Source: Mactromeris polynyma (lineage: Eukaryota; Mollusca; Bivalvia; Venerida; Mactridae). From it: a DNA stretch of 64,000 nt. Positions 25,215 through 37,469 of the stretch are shown one piece after another. Location of the stretch: contig JASFXZ010000037.1 of NCBI GenBank assembly GCA_032209605.1, positions 3,100,001 through 3,164,000 of the forward strand, read 5' to 3'. Position numbers and translations under genes: made by a program. The notes under the pieces were generated by a model. It was not told where the DNA came from, ran no database searches, and was given only the letters and a program-made list of their open reading frames with translations. Every line of letters begins with the position of its first letter. Within the stretch, counting starts at the first letter, position 1.

Positions 25215-25432
25215 ATAATGTATGGCCCACCTGAGTCTTTTTATAAACGGTTTACGCCAACATGTTGATTTTTGTTTGTCCGTGATTTCCATGTGCTTCA
25301 GCTTCTTCACCATTTTGATTTTGTTTATGCAGCTGTCGGGGCGGTTGCTTGGTGCGCATCAATTAATACGCATATTTTTCATGTTATGTATTATTAGTTG
25401 GAATATTTTATAAAACTGTGGTAATTGTCAGA

Positions 25433-25438
25433 AATAAA
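25433..25438 (+). terminator. Candidate polyadenylation signal of the recombinase gene
   Basis: AATAAA lies about 220 bp after the stop codon, followed by a T/G-rich stretch. It is the first canonical signal downstream of the gene. Confidence 0.5.
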
Positions 25439-25649
25439 TGTTTTCAATATTGTATAACATTAAAGTGTTGAAATCAGACCTGCATTTTGTTTTATATTTT
25501 GCCCATTTACAGCGAACTATTTGTTGGTGGATGTAGAGTTATGATATGTGATTTGCCGGGTCTCCGTAATAATCACATTAGCGGATTGAACACTAAATTT
25601 TAGGTAAAGACACACTAAAACATGCTCGGAAAATTAAGTTTCATGATAA

Positions 25650-25797
25650 ATAGAATCTCAAGTTACTGTCCGGCTCGAACAATGTTATCAGACTCGGCGA
25701 TATCGTTCGTGGTGACTCGCTAAAGCTCGCCACCACAAACGATATCACCTCGCCTGATAACATTGTTCTCACCGGACAGTAACCCGAGATTCTCTAT
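25650..25797. repeat. 148-bp foldback palindrome
   Basis: The left arm from 'atagaatctcaagttactgtccgg' and the right arm 'ccggacagtaacccgagattctctat' are inverted copies. They continue inwards through 'aacaatgttatcag' / 'ctgataacattgtt' and 'gatatcgttcgtggtg' / 'ccaccacaaacgatatc' to a short loop at 'gactcgctaaagctcgc'. It resembles the foldback at 18178-18284 in having a GC-rich centre containing 'cgc/gcg' words. It is probably a non-autonomous foldback element 3' of the recombinase gene. Confidence 0.85.
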
Positions 25798-25799
25798 AG

Positions 25800-26910
25800 G
25801 TTAAGCATGTAATTCCGTGAGAAAACGCCAGGATGTCTAGGAAGAAGCTCTTGCTTCGCATCTTATTGAGCATTTCCTGGTAAAGGCTCCAAAGTGATAT
25901 GCAAAGGCTTCCAACATATGTTTGCCATTATACGCCTGAGTTCAATGATCCATACTGAATGTACTGCTTATAAAGAGAAATTGGCTCAACAAATACATGA
26001 TTTAATACAAACCCAATGCAATACCGGATTTCAATCAGACTAAAAATCTAAATTGATAAACGCGGTACTACCATTATAGTAATTTGATGATTGATAGCTT
26101 GTCCTTTAGCTCTTGAACAAGTCTGGATCAAATTTGGTGCTAATCACTCATTCTATATTTGCGCCACAAGACTGAAGCTATAGATTAGAAATAAAACCAG
26201 ACTGCTTGGGATAAGCAGCCTGCCGCAAGCATTATATCTTTAATGCTGTGCAGATTGGAAACAACATACGTGTTGATTGTAATGATCTATAACGTGCTAT
26301 CTATAGAGTAAACATGAAAGGATATCGTGTCTCGTTCTTGTACCTCTTAGTAAATCCATGAAACTTGAGAAAGCTTAACTTTGTGGTTTTAAATCGCTGA
26401 GTAAATAAGTAAGTAAACTTGACAATTATTATTATTGAACCAATGAAAACATGAAGACAATCATCTTTAAAAAGACAATGTTTAAACCATGGCGTGTTAC
26501 TAAAACAAATAACAGTATAATCTCTATTCAAGTCTACATTATATCTTGCTTCAATTGTCAAAATTACCATACAATGTTTGATGATGTCATATACAGAACT
26601 TCACACGGAAAAACAAAATATTGCATATTTACATGAAACCATTCACTTGTTTTGAACAAAAACATGCAAACAATAACTATTGTTAATACAAAACAAGAAA
26701 TGTCTTGAAAAAAAGATGATTACACAATATGAAGGTTTAGATTTGTTGTGCAACATAAAAAAATGATGTGCAAATATCATAACTATCTTAATAAAATGCT
26801 AAAAAATACATAAGTACCCTTTATTCGTTACATTTTTTTCCACGATAATTATATAAATTTGATTGTACAGTCCTACGTGATTCGATGTATTTGTGAGGTC
26901 CAGCTCTGGA
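25800..26910. other. No supported gene; small R2 fragment
   Basis: AT-rich sequence. 26690-26760 ('acaagaaatgtcttgaaaa...gatttgttgtgcaacataaaa') matches the leading part of the R2 copy at 47110. Nothing else is recognised. Confidence 0.45.
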
Positions 26911-26917
26911 AACATGT

Positions 26918-27140
26918 CCTGTGATCTTTTCCATCCATTAATTCCCCCCTTAATTGTTTGTCCTCTTTGATTCTCCTAGTATTCCTCATGGTCGGCCAGG
27001 ACATTCCTTGCGCCTCTGTTCCCTTACGTATGTACCATTGAACCGACTAAGTGCTTTATGTTTTATGGATTGTTGTTTTCCCGGAGGTCTGTGTAGGGAG
27101 GCACTGTCTAATGTTTGTTGCATATCGTGCTCTACTCCTT
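26918..27140 (-). repeat. Partial repeat D, reverse orientation
   Basis: Carries 'gatcttttccatccattaatt', 'ggtcggccaggacattcc', 'gtgcttta-gttttatggattgttgttttcc' and 'ggaggtctgtgtagggaggcac', the reverse complement of the first third of repeat D at 62640-62840. The open frames here on either strand belong to the repeat. Confidence 0.75.
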
Positions 27141-27189
27141 CTACGCTAGGAATGCACACGAAACGTACTATACATGATATGTAGCAGTC

Positions 27190-28330
27190 GTAGTACAATA
27201 TGTAGCGGTCGTAGTACCCTTTGCTTGATAATAGAACTGTCATTAGTGTAGTCTGTTATAAGTGTTTAATAATAAACGTGCATATTCTTACAATTTGGAC
27301 ATAGATGTATTGCTTTGCGAGGCGACGAGTTGAGAGAATAAATAGTGCTATACATTTCTAAAAATCACGTTAATTATACCCATGCTTACACTTCTACATT
27401 GTTATACATACATTTCCTGTTTTTTTAAGTCAACTTTTGAGACTCGCTTGATTAAAAACCAGTCACACAATTAACACATAAATACTGAGTGTAATTCGTG
27501 TATAATTTTATAGTTGGTTTATTCTTTTTATGACTTTTTGTATGAACATATTTATGTGGATGTAATGTGATGATTAATGTAACATTAGAATAACTTAATC
27601 GAATACCAAAAGATCCGTGAAATTACCTAGACAAACGTCCGAATATGCGGAAAATTCAAATAGACAGTCTAATAGGAGAGGCGATGTAATTTGGTCACAA
27701 TTCATTGGTCCGATGAGATGAAACATTCGATAGAGAAATTGTATTTGCACTAAATGTGCGACATAAACATTACTATTATTGCATGTCTGTGGATATGATG
27801 ATGCGATTTTATACAGCCTTGCAGATTGGTTCGTAAATTAGAAACAACTCTACATCTTTGAAAGTAATAAGTCCCTCTAAAATTTGATTAGGTTTCATAA
27901 CATTTCTAAAGGCCACGTTTTCGACATTGATCTGTACAGCGAAATGTAATGAAAATGACCTGAATGACTGGTATGAATAACTATTTCATGCAAAAGCATT
28001 AACTTATAGCATTGTATCCATGAATTTTACAAATTGAGAAAATAAATTGGATTTCACAGACAATTTCCACGAGCTTTCTTGTTGTGTATTTTCTGAATAG
28101 GTATGTTGCCATATATCATTGCAAAGGCAATTACGCTTTAATATTCAGATACAAATTAGTTTCATGTTGTTATGTTGTCTAATACATTATGTTCTGATTG
28201 GTATTTGAAATAGTCTGTAAACTTCAAACAATTACCACCGTCTAGGCTATTTTTAATTTCAGCAACGTATATAATTACTTTCAACAGCGGATTGAATAAC
28301 TTAACGTACCATGTTCGGTAATTCATCACT
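27190..28330. other. No recognisable feature
   Basis: AT-rich sequence with no coding frame, repeat or RNA gene that I can support. Confidence 0.45.
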
Positions 28331-28334
28331 GTAT

Positions 28335-29095
28335 AGTACACATACAATACAATACAAATACAGTTGTATAGCGCAAAAACTATTGAACACTATTCTACTG
28401 CGCTTCACACAGTCCATTAGGTATTTAGAAAATCCTATATATATACAAACACGGAAACATGCAAACTCTTCAATCGTAAGACATTTTAAACAAATATGTT
28501 TTCAGTTCCTTTCTAAAAGTAATTTCATTTCTGATAATGTTTAGGTCTCTAGGAAGAGCATTCCACCATTTTGGCCCAACCACAGTTATTGATCTGTCAG
28601 CGATTCTGGTTCTGGTCTTTGGAATAATAAATTGAATGTCATCAGAAGATCTTAGTCTGTATTTTCTTTGAACACGGTTGAACAAAACCCCAAAATAAAA
28701 TGGTGCTGTTCCCTGCACAATTCGAAATACAAGAACAAGAATGCCCTCACAGGCAGCCAATGAAGAGATCTACGAATTAATTTCGGTAGTATGATGACCA
28801 TATGGAGCATTGGTAACCACTCTTGCTGCCTGGTTTTTAACTTTCTGAAGTATGTTAATCAGATAGCCAGGGATATCGGTGAATAGTGCATTGCAAAAGT
28901 CAATGTGAGAGTGAACAAGACCGTGTACCATTATCTCTGTTGATTTTTGTGAGAGATGTTTACGAGTACTTTCCATATGTACAACCAAGATCTCTCACAT
29001 GATCAACACACTTTGCTACACAGCCACCAACAATTACGCTTGAGATGTTAAGTTTTGCTAACTGATATTTAGTTCCATACAAGATAATTTCAGTA
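28335..29095 (-). pseudogene. CR1/Jockey-like non-LTR reverse transcriptase, 3' relic
   Basis: Read on the minus strand from 29095: TEIILYGTKYQLAKLNISSV then VDHVRDLG. A deletion follows, then (from 28988) RKHLSQ, LVHSHIDFCNALF, ILQKVKNQAARVV. A frameshift near 28770-28790 comes just before LHWLPV. After it come RSITVVGPKWWNALP and FRKELKTYLF, ending near 28470. This is the standard order of the C-terminal RT and connector of CR1/L2/Jockey-type elements. The 3' end at 28335-28370 reads on the minus strand as 'gcgctatacaa' followed by a (TTGTA)n-like tail. The deletion and frameshift make it inactive, and the catalytic YADD region is absent. Confidence 0.85.
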
Positions 29096-29099
29096 ACAT

Positions 29100-29777
29100 A
29101 AGTTACATTTGAACAAAAATACTTCGCTTAAACAATGTGTGGTAAAACAATAACGATTTGTGCAATTGATAACGCCAGTGACAATAGCAAATACAAAACA
29201 AAACAGTTTGACGCACAGGAATAGCTAATTGTAATCCGTTTAGTGGTCATTTGCGTTTGTAGAACTTTTTGTGTAGTTCGATGGCATGTTCAGAAAACAC
29301 GTTCTATCATGTACGGAATGCTTTGAAATGAATACATTTTTATAGTGAGTCAAACACTGTAAATTAATACCACTGACCGACCAATACACTTGAGATGTTT
29401 CTTCTGCATGAACCCTCGCTATATAATTAGGTCAGTATTCAGTCGCCATTGTCTATCGGAGAAGAAATGAAATAAACCTCTGTCTATCACCATCCCCACC
29501 ACCGCCTTACTTACAGACTTTGCTAATTTAATATAATTATTTGTCATTATTTAACTGTTTTTCGCTTTATTAATTCCTAGCTCTATTATTAGCATTAGAC
29601 GATGACGTAGATGAAACATGGCAGGTAAACTCATGGCAAAAACACTAAAATAGGGACAGTAAAACCTAATAGTGTCATCAAATTACTTCTGTCGTACTCT
29701 ACATGGACCTCTAAACTCAAAGTGAATACACATTTTATGTCAAAGTTGAATGAACATTCAAATCGAAAATACTATTC
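29100..29777. other. Sequence upstream of the non-LTR element
   Basis: No frame or repeat is recognised. Part of it (possibly from about 29460 on) may be the 5' UTR of the element that follows, but I could not find its 5' end or a target duplication. Confidence 0.35.
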
Positions 29778-31346
29778 ATGAAAACTGGTAATATGACTAT
29801 TGTTAGCCCATGTAATGAGAACCGTCAACAATTTGTCCCTATGACACAAATATTTACCCCTACCCCACCCACCCCACGGGAAATGCCGCCAAACAGTCAA
29901 TATGTGAAAATGGTAAGCATGAACGGACATTGTGATCAATATAATACTTACCCAAATGAATTACCAGTGCTCTAACCAGCCTCCTATGTCGGAACGAACA
30001 CGTCGAACTTTACCCATAGAACACCAAACTTTACCCCACCCATCTATCAACAAGGGGAACAATTCCAGACTTATCATCAACAACAACAGGTAGCTGAACC
30101 AAATGCAAATGATATGCTTATCAGTTTGATAAATAAACTTGACACTCGTCTCCAATCAATTGAAAAGCTAAATGTTATACAAAATGAAGTCTCACAAGTT
30201 AAAGCTGATGTTTCCGTGGTGAGAGAGGACAATCATTCCATGAAAACCAAACTGAAAGAGGTTGAACAATTTTGCCAATCAATTAGTAACTTTACTGACG
30301 AATTCAATGAACATAAATGTAAACAACAAAATGATATGATCGATCTGAAACAACAAAACAACAACATGTCGGCAGCAATTGATAATATGTATACTGAAAA
30401 TAGTTTACTCCGAGACAAACTGTTGAACATCGAATGGAGGAGCATGAGAGAAAACCTGTTATTTATTGGTATCCCGGAAGACGAAAACAACAAACACATT
30501 AGCAACTCCGATGAATATAATGATCAGAGTGAAACAAGTATTCCAAATAAAACATCCTGTGAGGAAGTAATCCGAAAATTTCTCAAAGCAAATATTGAAG
30601 ACGACACAACAATCAACACAGACAATAACATAAACATTTCAGAAATTCGCTTCGATCGAGTGCATAGATTAGGAGGCCCAAATAGGAATGGAAAGATTCG
30701 TCCTATTGTCACCAAATTTGAAAGATATTGTGATAGAGAACTCATTCGAGAAGCAGGCGTCAAACTGAATATGAAAAAGACTGGTCACTACATAAATGAA
30801 CAATTCCCTCCTGAAATGGAAGAACGCCGCCGCAAGATTCTGCCAGTGTATCGTCAAATGAAAAACGATCCAACTGTAAAAGAGAAATGCTCTCTTGTCA
30901 GAGACAAACTATTTGTAGGTAGAATGATGTATAATCCAAATACAGATAAATTTGAATTACCAGGAGACAACGCATTTAAGCGTCAACAATTTCAACATAC
31001 ACTATCTAGGCCAATATCACTCGACAAAACAACAAATAGACGACATGGATACGTTCCGATGCAGAAACCAGATAAAAGGAATCAAACTTCACATTTAGAC
31101 TTCCGGACACCTAACCGATTCGATCTCCTAGTGGACAGTAGAGAACGTACTCCTTTAACATCGAGATACAAACAAAAAGCGCGATCTCCACTTGACGACA
31201 CTGAACTCAAACGTTACAGAAACGAATACACCAGCAATTCATTAAACGACCAAAACGATGACGGGCCTCAAACATGTGATAGTGGAAATTGTGTGCGTAC
31301 AGAACCGGGACGTAAAGACACACATACTCTTGATTCACGTGCATAG
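29778..31346 (+). pseudogene. ORF1 of a non-LTR retrotransposon (L1-like RRM protein), one nonsense codon
   Basis: A single reading frame of 523 codons runs from ATG 29778 to UAG 31344-31346, interrupted only by UAA at 29973-29975 (codon 66). From codon 113 it is open for 410 residues. The N-terminal part is Pro/Gln/Asn-rich. Residues ~130-210 are heptad-rich and likely coiled coil. Then come ENLLFIGIPEDE, FDRVHRLG, RPIVTKFE and INEQFPPE-EERR, the layout of L1-type ORF1 proteins with an RRM-like fold, which bind and chaperone the element RNA. The tail is basic and Arg/Asn-rich. The premature stop could be a CAA-to-TAA transition. It directly precedes ORF2 in the same frame. Confidence 0.8.
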
Positions 31347-34300
31347 GCAAGACAGGGAAACTGTTATGGTTTAAATCACGATAAATCAGAACATCACAAC
31401 AATTTTCAATCGCTTTATAATGATAATGTTGGACGTTCTCGCTCTATCAATTTTCTTTCATTGAATATTTGTGGAATTTTATCAAAACAACTTGAACCTG
31501 AATTTCGCAACCTCATTGATAAGTACGATGTGGTCGGATTTCAAGAAACAAAAATCGACTCATTAGACAGTGTTGCATTTGATGACTTCAAATTACACTT
31601 TAAATATAGGAAATCTGTATCCTATGGTAAAAAGTCGGGCGGCATATGTGTCGCAATTAAAAAGGACTTGCAACAATATGTTAACTTTATTGACACTGAT
31701 TGTAAATTTGTCATGTGGTTTGTTCTATCAGATTTATTTACAGGTTGTGGTGATGTTTATATGGTGTTGTGTATTTGCCACCCGAGAACTCTCCTTATGC
31801 TTGTGATAACCCATTTTTAGATATACAAACTGATATTGATAGTTTTTCAGGTCGATATACAAATTTATGTTTGTTTGGAAATTGGAACTCCAGATCTAAA
31901 CAAATGCAAGATTTCATTGAGCCTAATTACAATTTGCTTGAACATAATGAAATGAATGACCTTATCAATGAACTCGATGATGACAAAACGTGTTTTGAAA
32001 ACAGTAATGTTCGAACCTATAGAAACAATAAGGATAATACAATTAATAATTATGGTTATAAATTTATTGATTTTTTGCAATATAATCGGTTATATATACT
32101 AAATGGAAGAACAAACGGTGACTATGTAGGAAGCGTTAGATGTAAAAACGCTAGCACAGTAGATTATTTCATTTGCTCACCAAAAATGTTTTACTTGATC
32201 TCACAGATGAATATTCTAGATTTTTGCCCTCTATATTCGGATGTCCATAACCCTGTAGATGTTTTGTTTACTTTTCATAACTCTAAAAATGAAGCAAGAA
32301 ATGAACAAAGCCAGTCTTTCCCTAAAAAGCGGTTATGGGACGATAGTAAAACTGATAATTTTACTAATAATATAAATTTGAACGAGGTAAACTCACTCAT
32401 AGAAGAACTAAGTGCTATCGAAAACAAAAGTCAATGTTCATTAGAAGATATAGATAGAGTTATGAAACAAATTGTTAACATTTATCATGACAGTGCCAAT
32501 CAAACATTTAACTCGTCCAATATCTTTCCAAAAGACAAACCTAAACCCATCTTTAAACAAACGTGGTTCAAAAAAGACTGTAGAGAAGCTAGACGAAATT
32601 TTCACAGAGCGAAAAACATGTATAAAATACAAAAAAATGAAATAAATAGAAATATCCTACATAAAAATAGTAAAACATAAAATACGTAATGAAATTATGC
32701 CATAGAAAATTCAAAGATAACAAAGTAAAACAACTAAGAAATTTGAAAAAGGTAAATTCTGGAAAATTCTGGAAAATTCTAAATTCTTCAAAATATAAAA
32801 AGTCGCAGGTTCACGCAAACTTAAATGATTTGTACAAACCTTTCAAGAACATAAATAGTGACTCAGATGACGCTAAGAATGATGATTTACCTGATGAAAA
32901 TAATCAACATTTTGTTCATATTAACAATGATGAATTAAACGATGCAATAACAGTCATTGAAATAGAAAGCGCAATAAAATGTCTAAATAATAATAAAGCA
33001 AGTGGCTACGACGAGATTCTCAATGAACACATTAAACATGCAACTCCTAACATGAACATTGCTATCCTTAAATTTTTCAATATTGTATTAAATAGCGGAA
33101 TTATTCCCAGTGACTGGACAGTGGGGATTATTAATCCGATTTATAAAAACAAGGGAGAAACAACAAATCCAGAAAACTACCGACCTATAACACTATTAAG
33201 CTGTCTGGGTAAACTTTTCACCAGCATTTTAAACATGCGTCTGCAAAAATTTTCAGAGAAGTATAATCTTATAAATACTTATCAAGCGGGATTTCGTAAA
33301 GGATATTCCGCAGTCGACAATATGTTTATACTAAACGCTTTAAGAGAATTACTAACTATCTCGAAAAAGAAACTATTCTGCGCATTCGTAGACTTAAAAA
33401 AAGGCATTTGACACTGTAAATAGAACAAGACTATGGTTTAAATTGCAACAGTACAATGTGAACGGCAAATTTATGAACGTTGTAAAAAGCCTTTACGAAA
33501 ATGCTAAATCATGTGTAAGCGTAGAAGGGTCAAGGTCAGACTTTTTCCTTGCTCAATATCGTGAGACAGGGAGATAATCTATCCCCTCTACTATTCTCCT
33601 TCTATCTTAACGATCTTCATAACTACTTCGAATCAATAAACCCAACATCTGGTGTAAAGTATGATGCGATTAACGACAACAACGAACTAATCAGCTATCT
33701 AAAATTATTTGTGCTTTTATATGCAGATGACGCAGTCATTTTCGCTGAATCTGCAGAAGAGTTACAAAATGCATTAAACGTCTACGAACAATATTGTGAC
33801 AAATGGAAATTGTCTGTAAACACTTCAAAAACAAAAATAATACTTTTCTCTAAAGCAAGAAATCTGCATTTCAATTTTACATACAAAAACGAAAATATAG
33901 AAGTAGTTGATGATTACAATTATCTAGGAATTCTCTTCAGTAAAAACGGATCATTTAAAGTAGCTAAATCTAATATTGCCTAACAAGCAACGAAGGCTAT
34001 GTACTCGTTAATAAAAAAAATAAAAAAATATGAAACTACCGATTGATTTACAAATTGAACTGTTCGATAACATGGTTAAACCAATTCTACTTTACGGGTG
34101 CGAACTCAGGGGATATTCCAATAACAGCATTCTTGAGAAAGTACAGCTTAAATATTTAAAATACATTCTAGGTGTGAAACCCAGTACACCAAATTGCATG
34201 ATATACGGAGAAACGGGTGTTAAACCCATATCTATTGAAATCGAAAAACGAATAATTTCATTTTGGTCAAAACTTGCCAAACCTACCCATCCAAAATTAG

Positions 34301-34911
34301 CAAACTCCATATACCCAACTCTAATGAACACGTACACAAAATTAAATGATGTCAACAGAAAAAAACTTCAGTGGATCGACAATGTAAAACGAATACTTAT
34401 AAAATGTGGAATAAATAATATCTGGTCTACTCAAGATTTTCCAAATCCAGAATGGTTAACAGCCTCCGTTCAGCAAAAACTTACTGACTTATTTCTAAAT
34501 GAATGGTACGCAACTATAGATAATTCTAGAAAATGTTTAAACTACAGACTTATTAAAACAAATTTCAAATACGAAGAATACCTAAGTAAAACTCCAAACA
34601 ACTTGTTAAAATATGTTATCAAATGCCGAACTAGAAACAATAAAATACCCATTGAAACAGGATCCTGGAACCAAACAGATAATAATTTAAGAGTATGCAC
34701 ATTATGCCACTCGGGTATAGGAGACGAATATCATTTACTACTTGAATGCAAATCCCTAGCAGAATTAAGAAAACAATATATCAAAAACAATTACTATATA
34801 CGACCAAACACGTTCCAGTTCAAATTATTAATGAACATATCGCCAGAACATACAGCTTCATTTAAAAAACTTTGCATTTTCATCAAAGACATTATATGTT
34901 CCTTTCAATAG
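31347..34911 (+). pseudogene. ORF2 (endonuclease-reverse transcriptase) of the same element, multiply frameshifted
   Basis: Apurinic-type endonuclease: LNICG at 31461, QETK, then GNWNSR at 31877, where GDWN is expected, STVDYF and SDVHNPV. Reverse transcriptase: KASGYDEI, NYRPITLLS, FRKGYSAVDN, FVDLKKAFD (across a frameshift), VRQGDNLSPLLF, YADD at 33719-33730, KTKIILF, NYLGI and LLYGCELRG. A C-terminal knuckle (CTLC...GDEYHLLLEC) ends at 34911. Lesions: a one-base loss near 31761, another near 32678, an extra A in the A7 run at about 33398-33404, indels around 33545-33560, UAA at 33981-33983, and a shift in the A-rich run near 34015-34030. The copy cannot make the enzyme. There is no ATG between the ORF1 stop and the endonuclease. 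I/Jockey-group affinity is likely; the clade is not determined. Confidence 0.9.
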
Positions 34912-35220
34912 AAAAACTCATCTTAAAGTCAGTACTATATTTTGTCACTGCTTATTGCATATATAACATTTATCCTGTCTTATGAAAATATGTGTGTCTT
35001 CTGATTTTATAAATTATAGTAACATATACACAACTCTGAAACATCATAAAGTTGTGTCTATTTTTATTGACTATTTTCTCTGTTGCTCTTGTAATCTCAC
35101 TGATATTATATAATATGCCTTGTTGTATTCATTACTACTGTAATATTTTCATACTCATGCTTTCATGTATACATGAACTGAGCTTAGTAAAAATAAACTT
35201 GTAAACTAAACTTAAAACAA
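34912..35220 (+). other. 3' UTR of the non-LTR element
   Basis: Non-coding sequence after the ORF2 stop. It contains AATAAA at 35192-35197 and fades out near 35220, shortly before the target duplication of the next transposon. No poly-A or microsatellite tail of any length is seen. Confidence 0.55.
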
Positions 35221-35493
35221 ATACCAATGTTTGGACTAGTTCGGCTTTGTATGGAAGCGTCCAGGTGCCAAAGTGTAAACTATGTCTAGTATATTATCTC
35301 CTAATTGACCTTTCTGCAGATATTGATTGACAGCTCGCGTAAGCCAATCGCGTTGCAGTATTCGCGCACACCTCCGGCATTGTTTTATCGACGCCATTTT
35401 GTTAGACAAGCGCTACAGTTGTCAACAAATTTGTCTAAGAGTGATAGTTTTCGGGAAAGCAAATTACAGGGTGTTAATTATTGATCTAAGACA

Positions 35494-35690
35494 ATGGTGA
35501 AAAGGTGTAGCTTCGGGCTGTGTGATAGTGACAATAGATATCCAGACTGACAGGTGGCGTGAAATTCTTACCTTTTCCAAAACCTAAGACAAATTTGGAA
35601 AAATGCATGCGGTGGATTAAGTTGTGCGGCAGACCGCATCACGAGTTAAATCCGTCTAAAATTAACACAAACAGATATGCCCCATTGATA
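35494..35690 (+). pseudogene. Broken THAP zinc-finger exon inside the transposon
   Basis: ATG at 35494 opens MVKRCSFGLCDSDNRYPD, then meets stops. One frame over, from 35556, the THAP domain resumes as GVKFLPFPKP, CMRWIKLCGR and HELNPSKINTNRY. THAP domains are C2-CH zinc fingers that bind DNA and usually sit at the N-terminus. The first two Cys, the invariant Trp and the Pro-rich turn are visible. The distal Cys-x2-His and AVPTIF box are absent, as if only a first exon is present. At least one frameshift lies near 35545-35556. The upstream sequence (35330-35420) is richer in CpG and GC than the surroundings, as in a promoter. It could be a captured host exon or the remains of the element's own transposase N-terminus. 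Confidence 0.8.
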
Positions 35691-36387
35691 AAAAGATAAC
35701 TTTTTGTTTGGTATATATTATTTTTTACCTTTAAATATCGGTTTGACTGGGAGGGGACAAATATTACAAGTTAATGAAAAGTCTGGACCCTAAAACATGA
35801 AGAAACACAAATTTACAACTTAAAATGTTTTTATTTCACATAATCAGTTGCAATTTATATATGTGAAAATATATCAATCAACTATATTATATCTGCATGT
35901 TGAGGGAACATAATAATATTTTTCTAAACTAAAATAATTGTCTTATGTCAGCATTTAAGCAAGTATTTGGACGGACATTACTTTATAAATTTGTAATAAG
36001 GCTGAGTTTGTATAACTAAAATGACCAGAATCAATTATAAAATCAATAATTATTGCGATTAAAAACATGAAACTGAAACATGTATTGCTATAAACATATA
36101 TACATGGAGAAAAATATCTGAATTTTGGTAATAATTGATATTGATGAAAATTTAAATACATATGATATACCGGTATTGGTTACTCACTGTCAAGTATTTC
36201 TTTCGAAAGTAATTTATATGTCAGAAAAGTTCTTATTTCTTCATTACATGCATTCAATTGCATTGGGGGTTTACAATTTATGTACGTATAGAAATTAGTA
36301 ATATATCTGGTTTAAACTCCTAAATATCACACCTTCGAGTATGTTGATTTTGTTAAATAAATAAACCTATTTTCTAACACTCAACAC

Positions 36388-37469
36388 AAGTCTGATCATT
36401 TATTTTTTATAAATGGTCATAATTAGGAGATAGTAACTCATAATTACGACTTACTAAGTCCTTATTAGGAGATACTATCTCCTAATTACGACTTACTATC
36501 TCCTTATTAGGAGATACTAACTCCTAATTACGACTTACTATCTCCTAATAAGGAGATACTATCACCTAATTACGACTTACTATCTCCTAATAAGGAGATA
36601 CTAACTCATAATAATGACTTATTGAGTCCTAATTAGGAGGTACTAAGACATTATTATGACTTACTAAGTCCTAATTGGGAGATACTATCTCCTAATTACC
36701 ACTTACTATCTCCTAATAAGGAGATACTAACTCATAATCATGACTTACTGAGTCCTAATTAGGAGGTACTAAGACACTATTATGACTTATTAAGTCCTTA
36801 TTAGGAGATGCTATCATCTAATTACGACTTACTATCTCATAATTAGGAGATACTAACTCATAATTATGACTTACTAAGTCCTTATTAGGAGATACTATCT
36901 CCTAATTACGACTTACTATCTCCTTATTAAGTCTGATCATTTATTTTTTATAAATGGTCATAATTAGGAGATAGTAACTCATAATTACGACTTACTAAGT
37001 CCTTATTAGGAGATACTATCTCCTAATTACGACTTACTATCTCCTTATTAGGAGATACTAACTCCTAATTACGACTTACTATCTCCTAATAAGGAGATAC
37101 TATCACCTAATTACGACTGACTATCTCCTAATAAGGAGATACTAACTCATAATAATGACTTATTGAGTCCTAATTAGGAGGTACTAAGACATTATTATGA
37201 CTTACTAAGTCCTAATTGGGAGATACTATCTCCTAATTACCACTTACTATCTCCTAATAAGGAGATACTAACTCATAATCATGACTTACTGAGTCCTAAT
37301 TAGGAGGTACTAAGACACTATTATGACTTATTAAGTCCTTATTAGGAGATGCTATCATCTAATTACGACTTACTATCTCATAATTAGGAGATACTAACTC
37401 ATAATTATGACTTACTAAGTCCTTATTAGGAGATACTATCTCCTAATTACGACTTACTATCTCCTTATT
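36388..37469. repeat. 541-bp tandem duplication built of ~42-bp palindromic units
   Basis: 36388-36928 is repeated as 36929-37469 with very few changes (for example 'cgacttacta' against 'cgactgacta'). Each copy is itself made of ~42-bp units combining 'gacttactatctcctaat', 'aaggagatactaactcat' and 'aattatgacttactaagtcc'. These contain self-complementary words such as 'tcctaattagga'. Further units run to about 37620. The inner edge of the left terminal repeat ('tatctcctaatt') uses the same vocabulary, so the array may have grown from the element's own end. Confidence 0.95.

Noticed and set aside
35494..35690. An intact THAP-domain gene
   Set aside because: Stops and a frameshift interrupt the domain, and the distal zinc ligands are absent.
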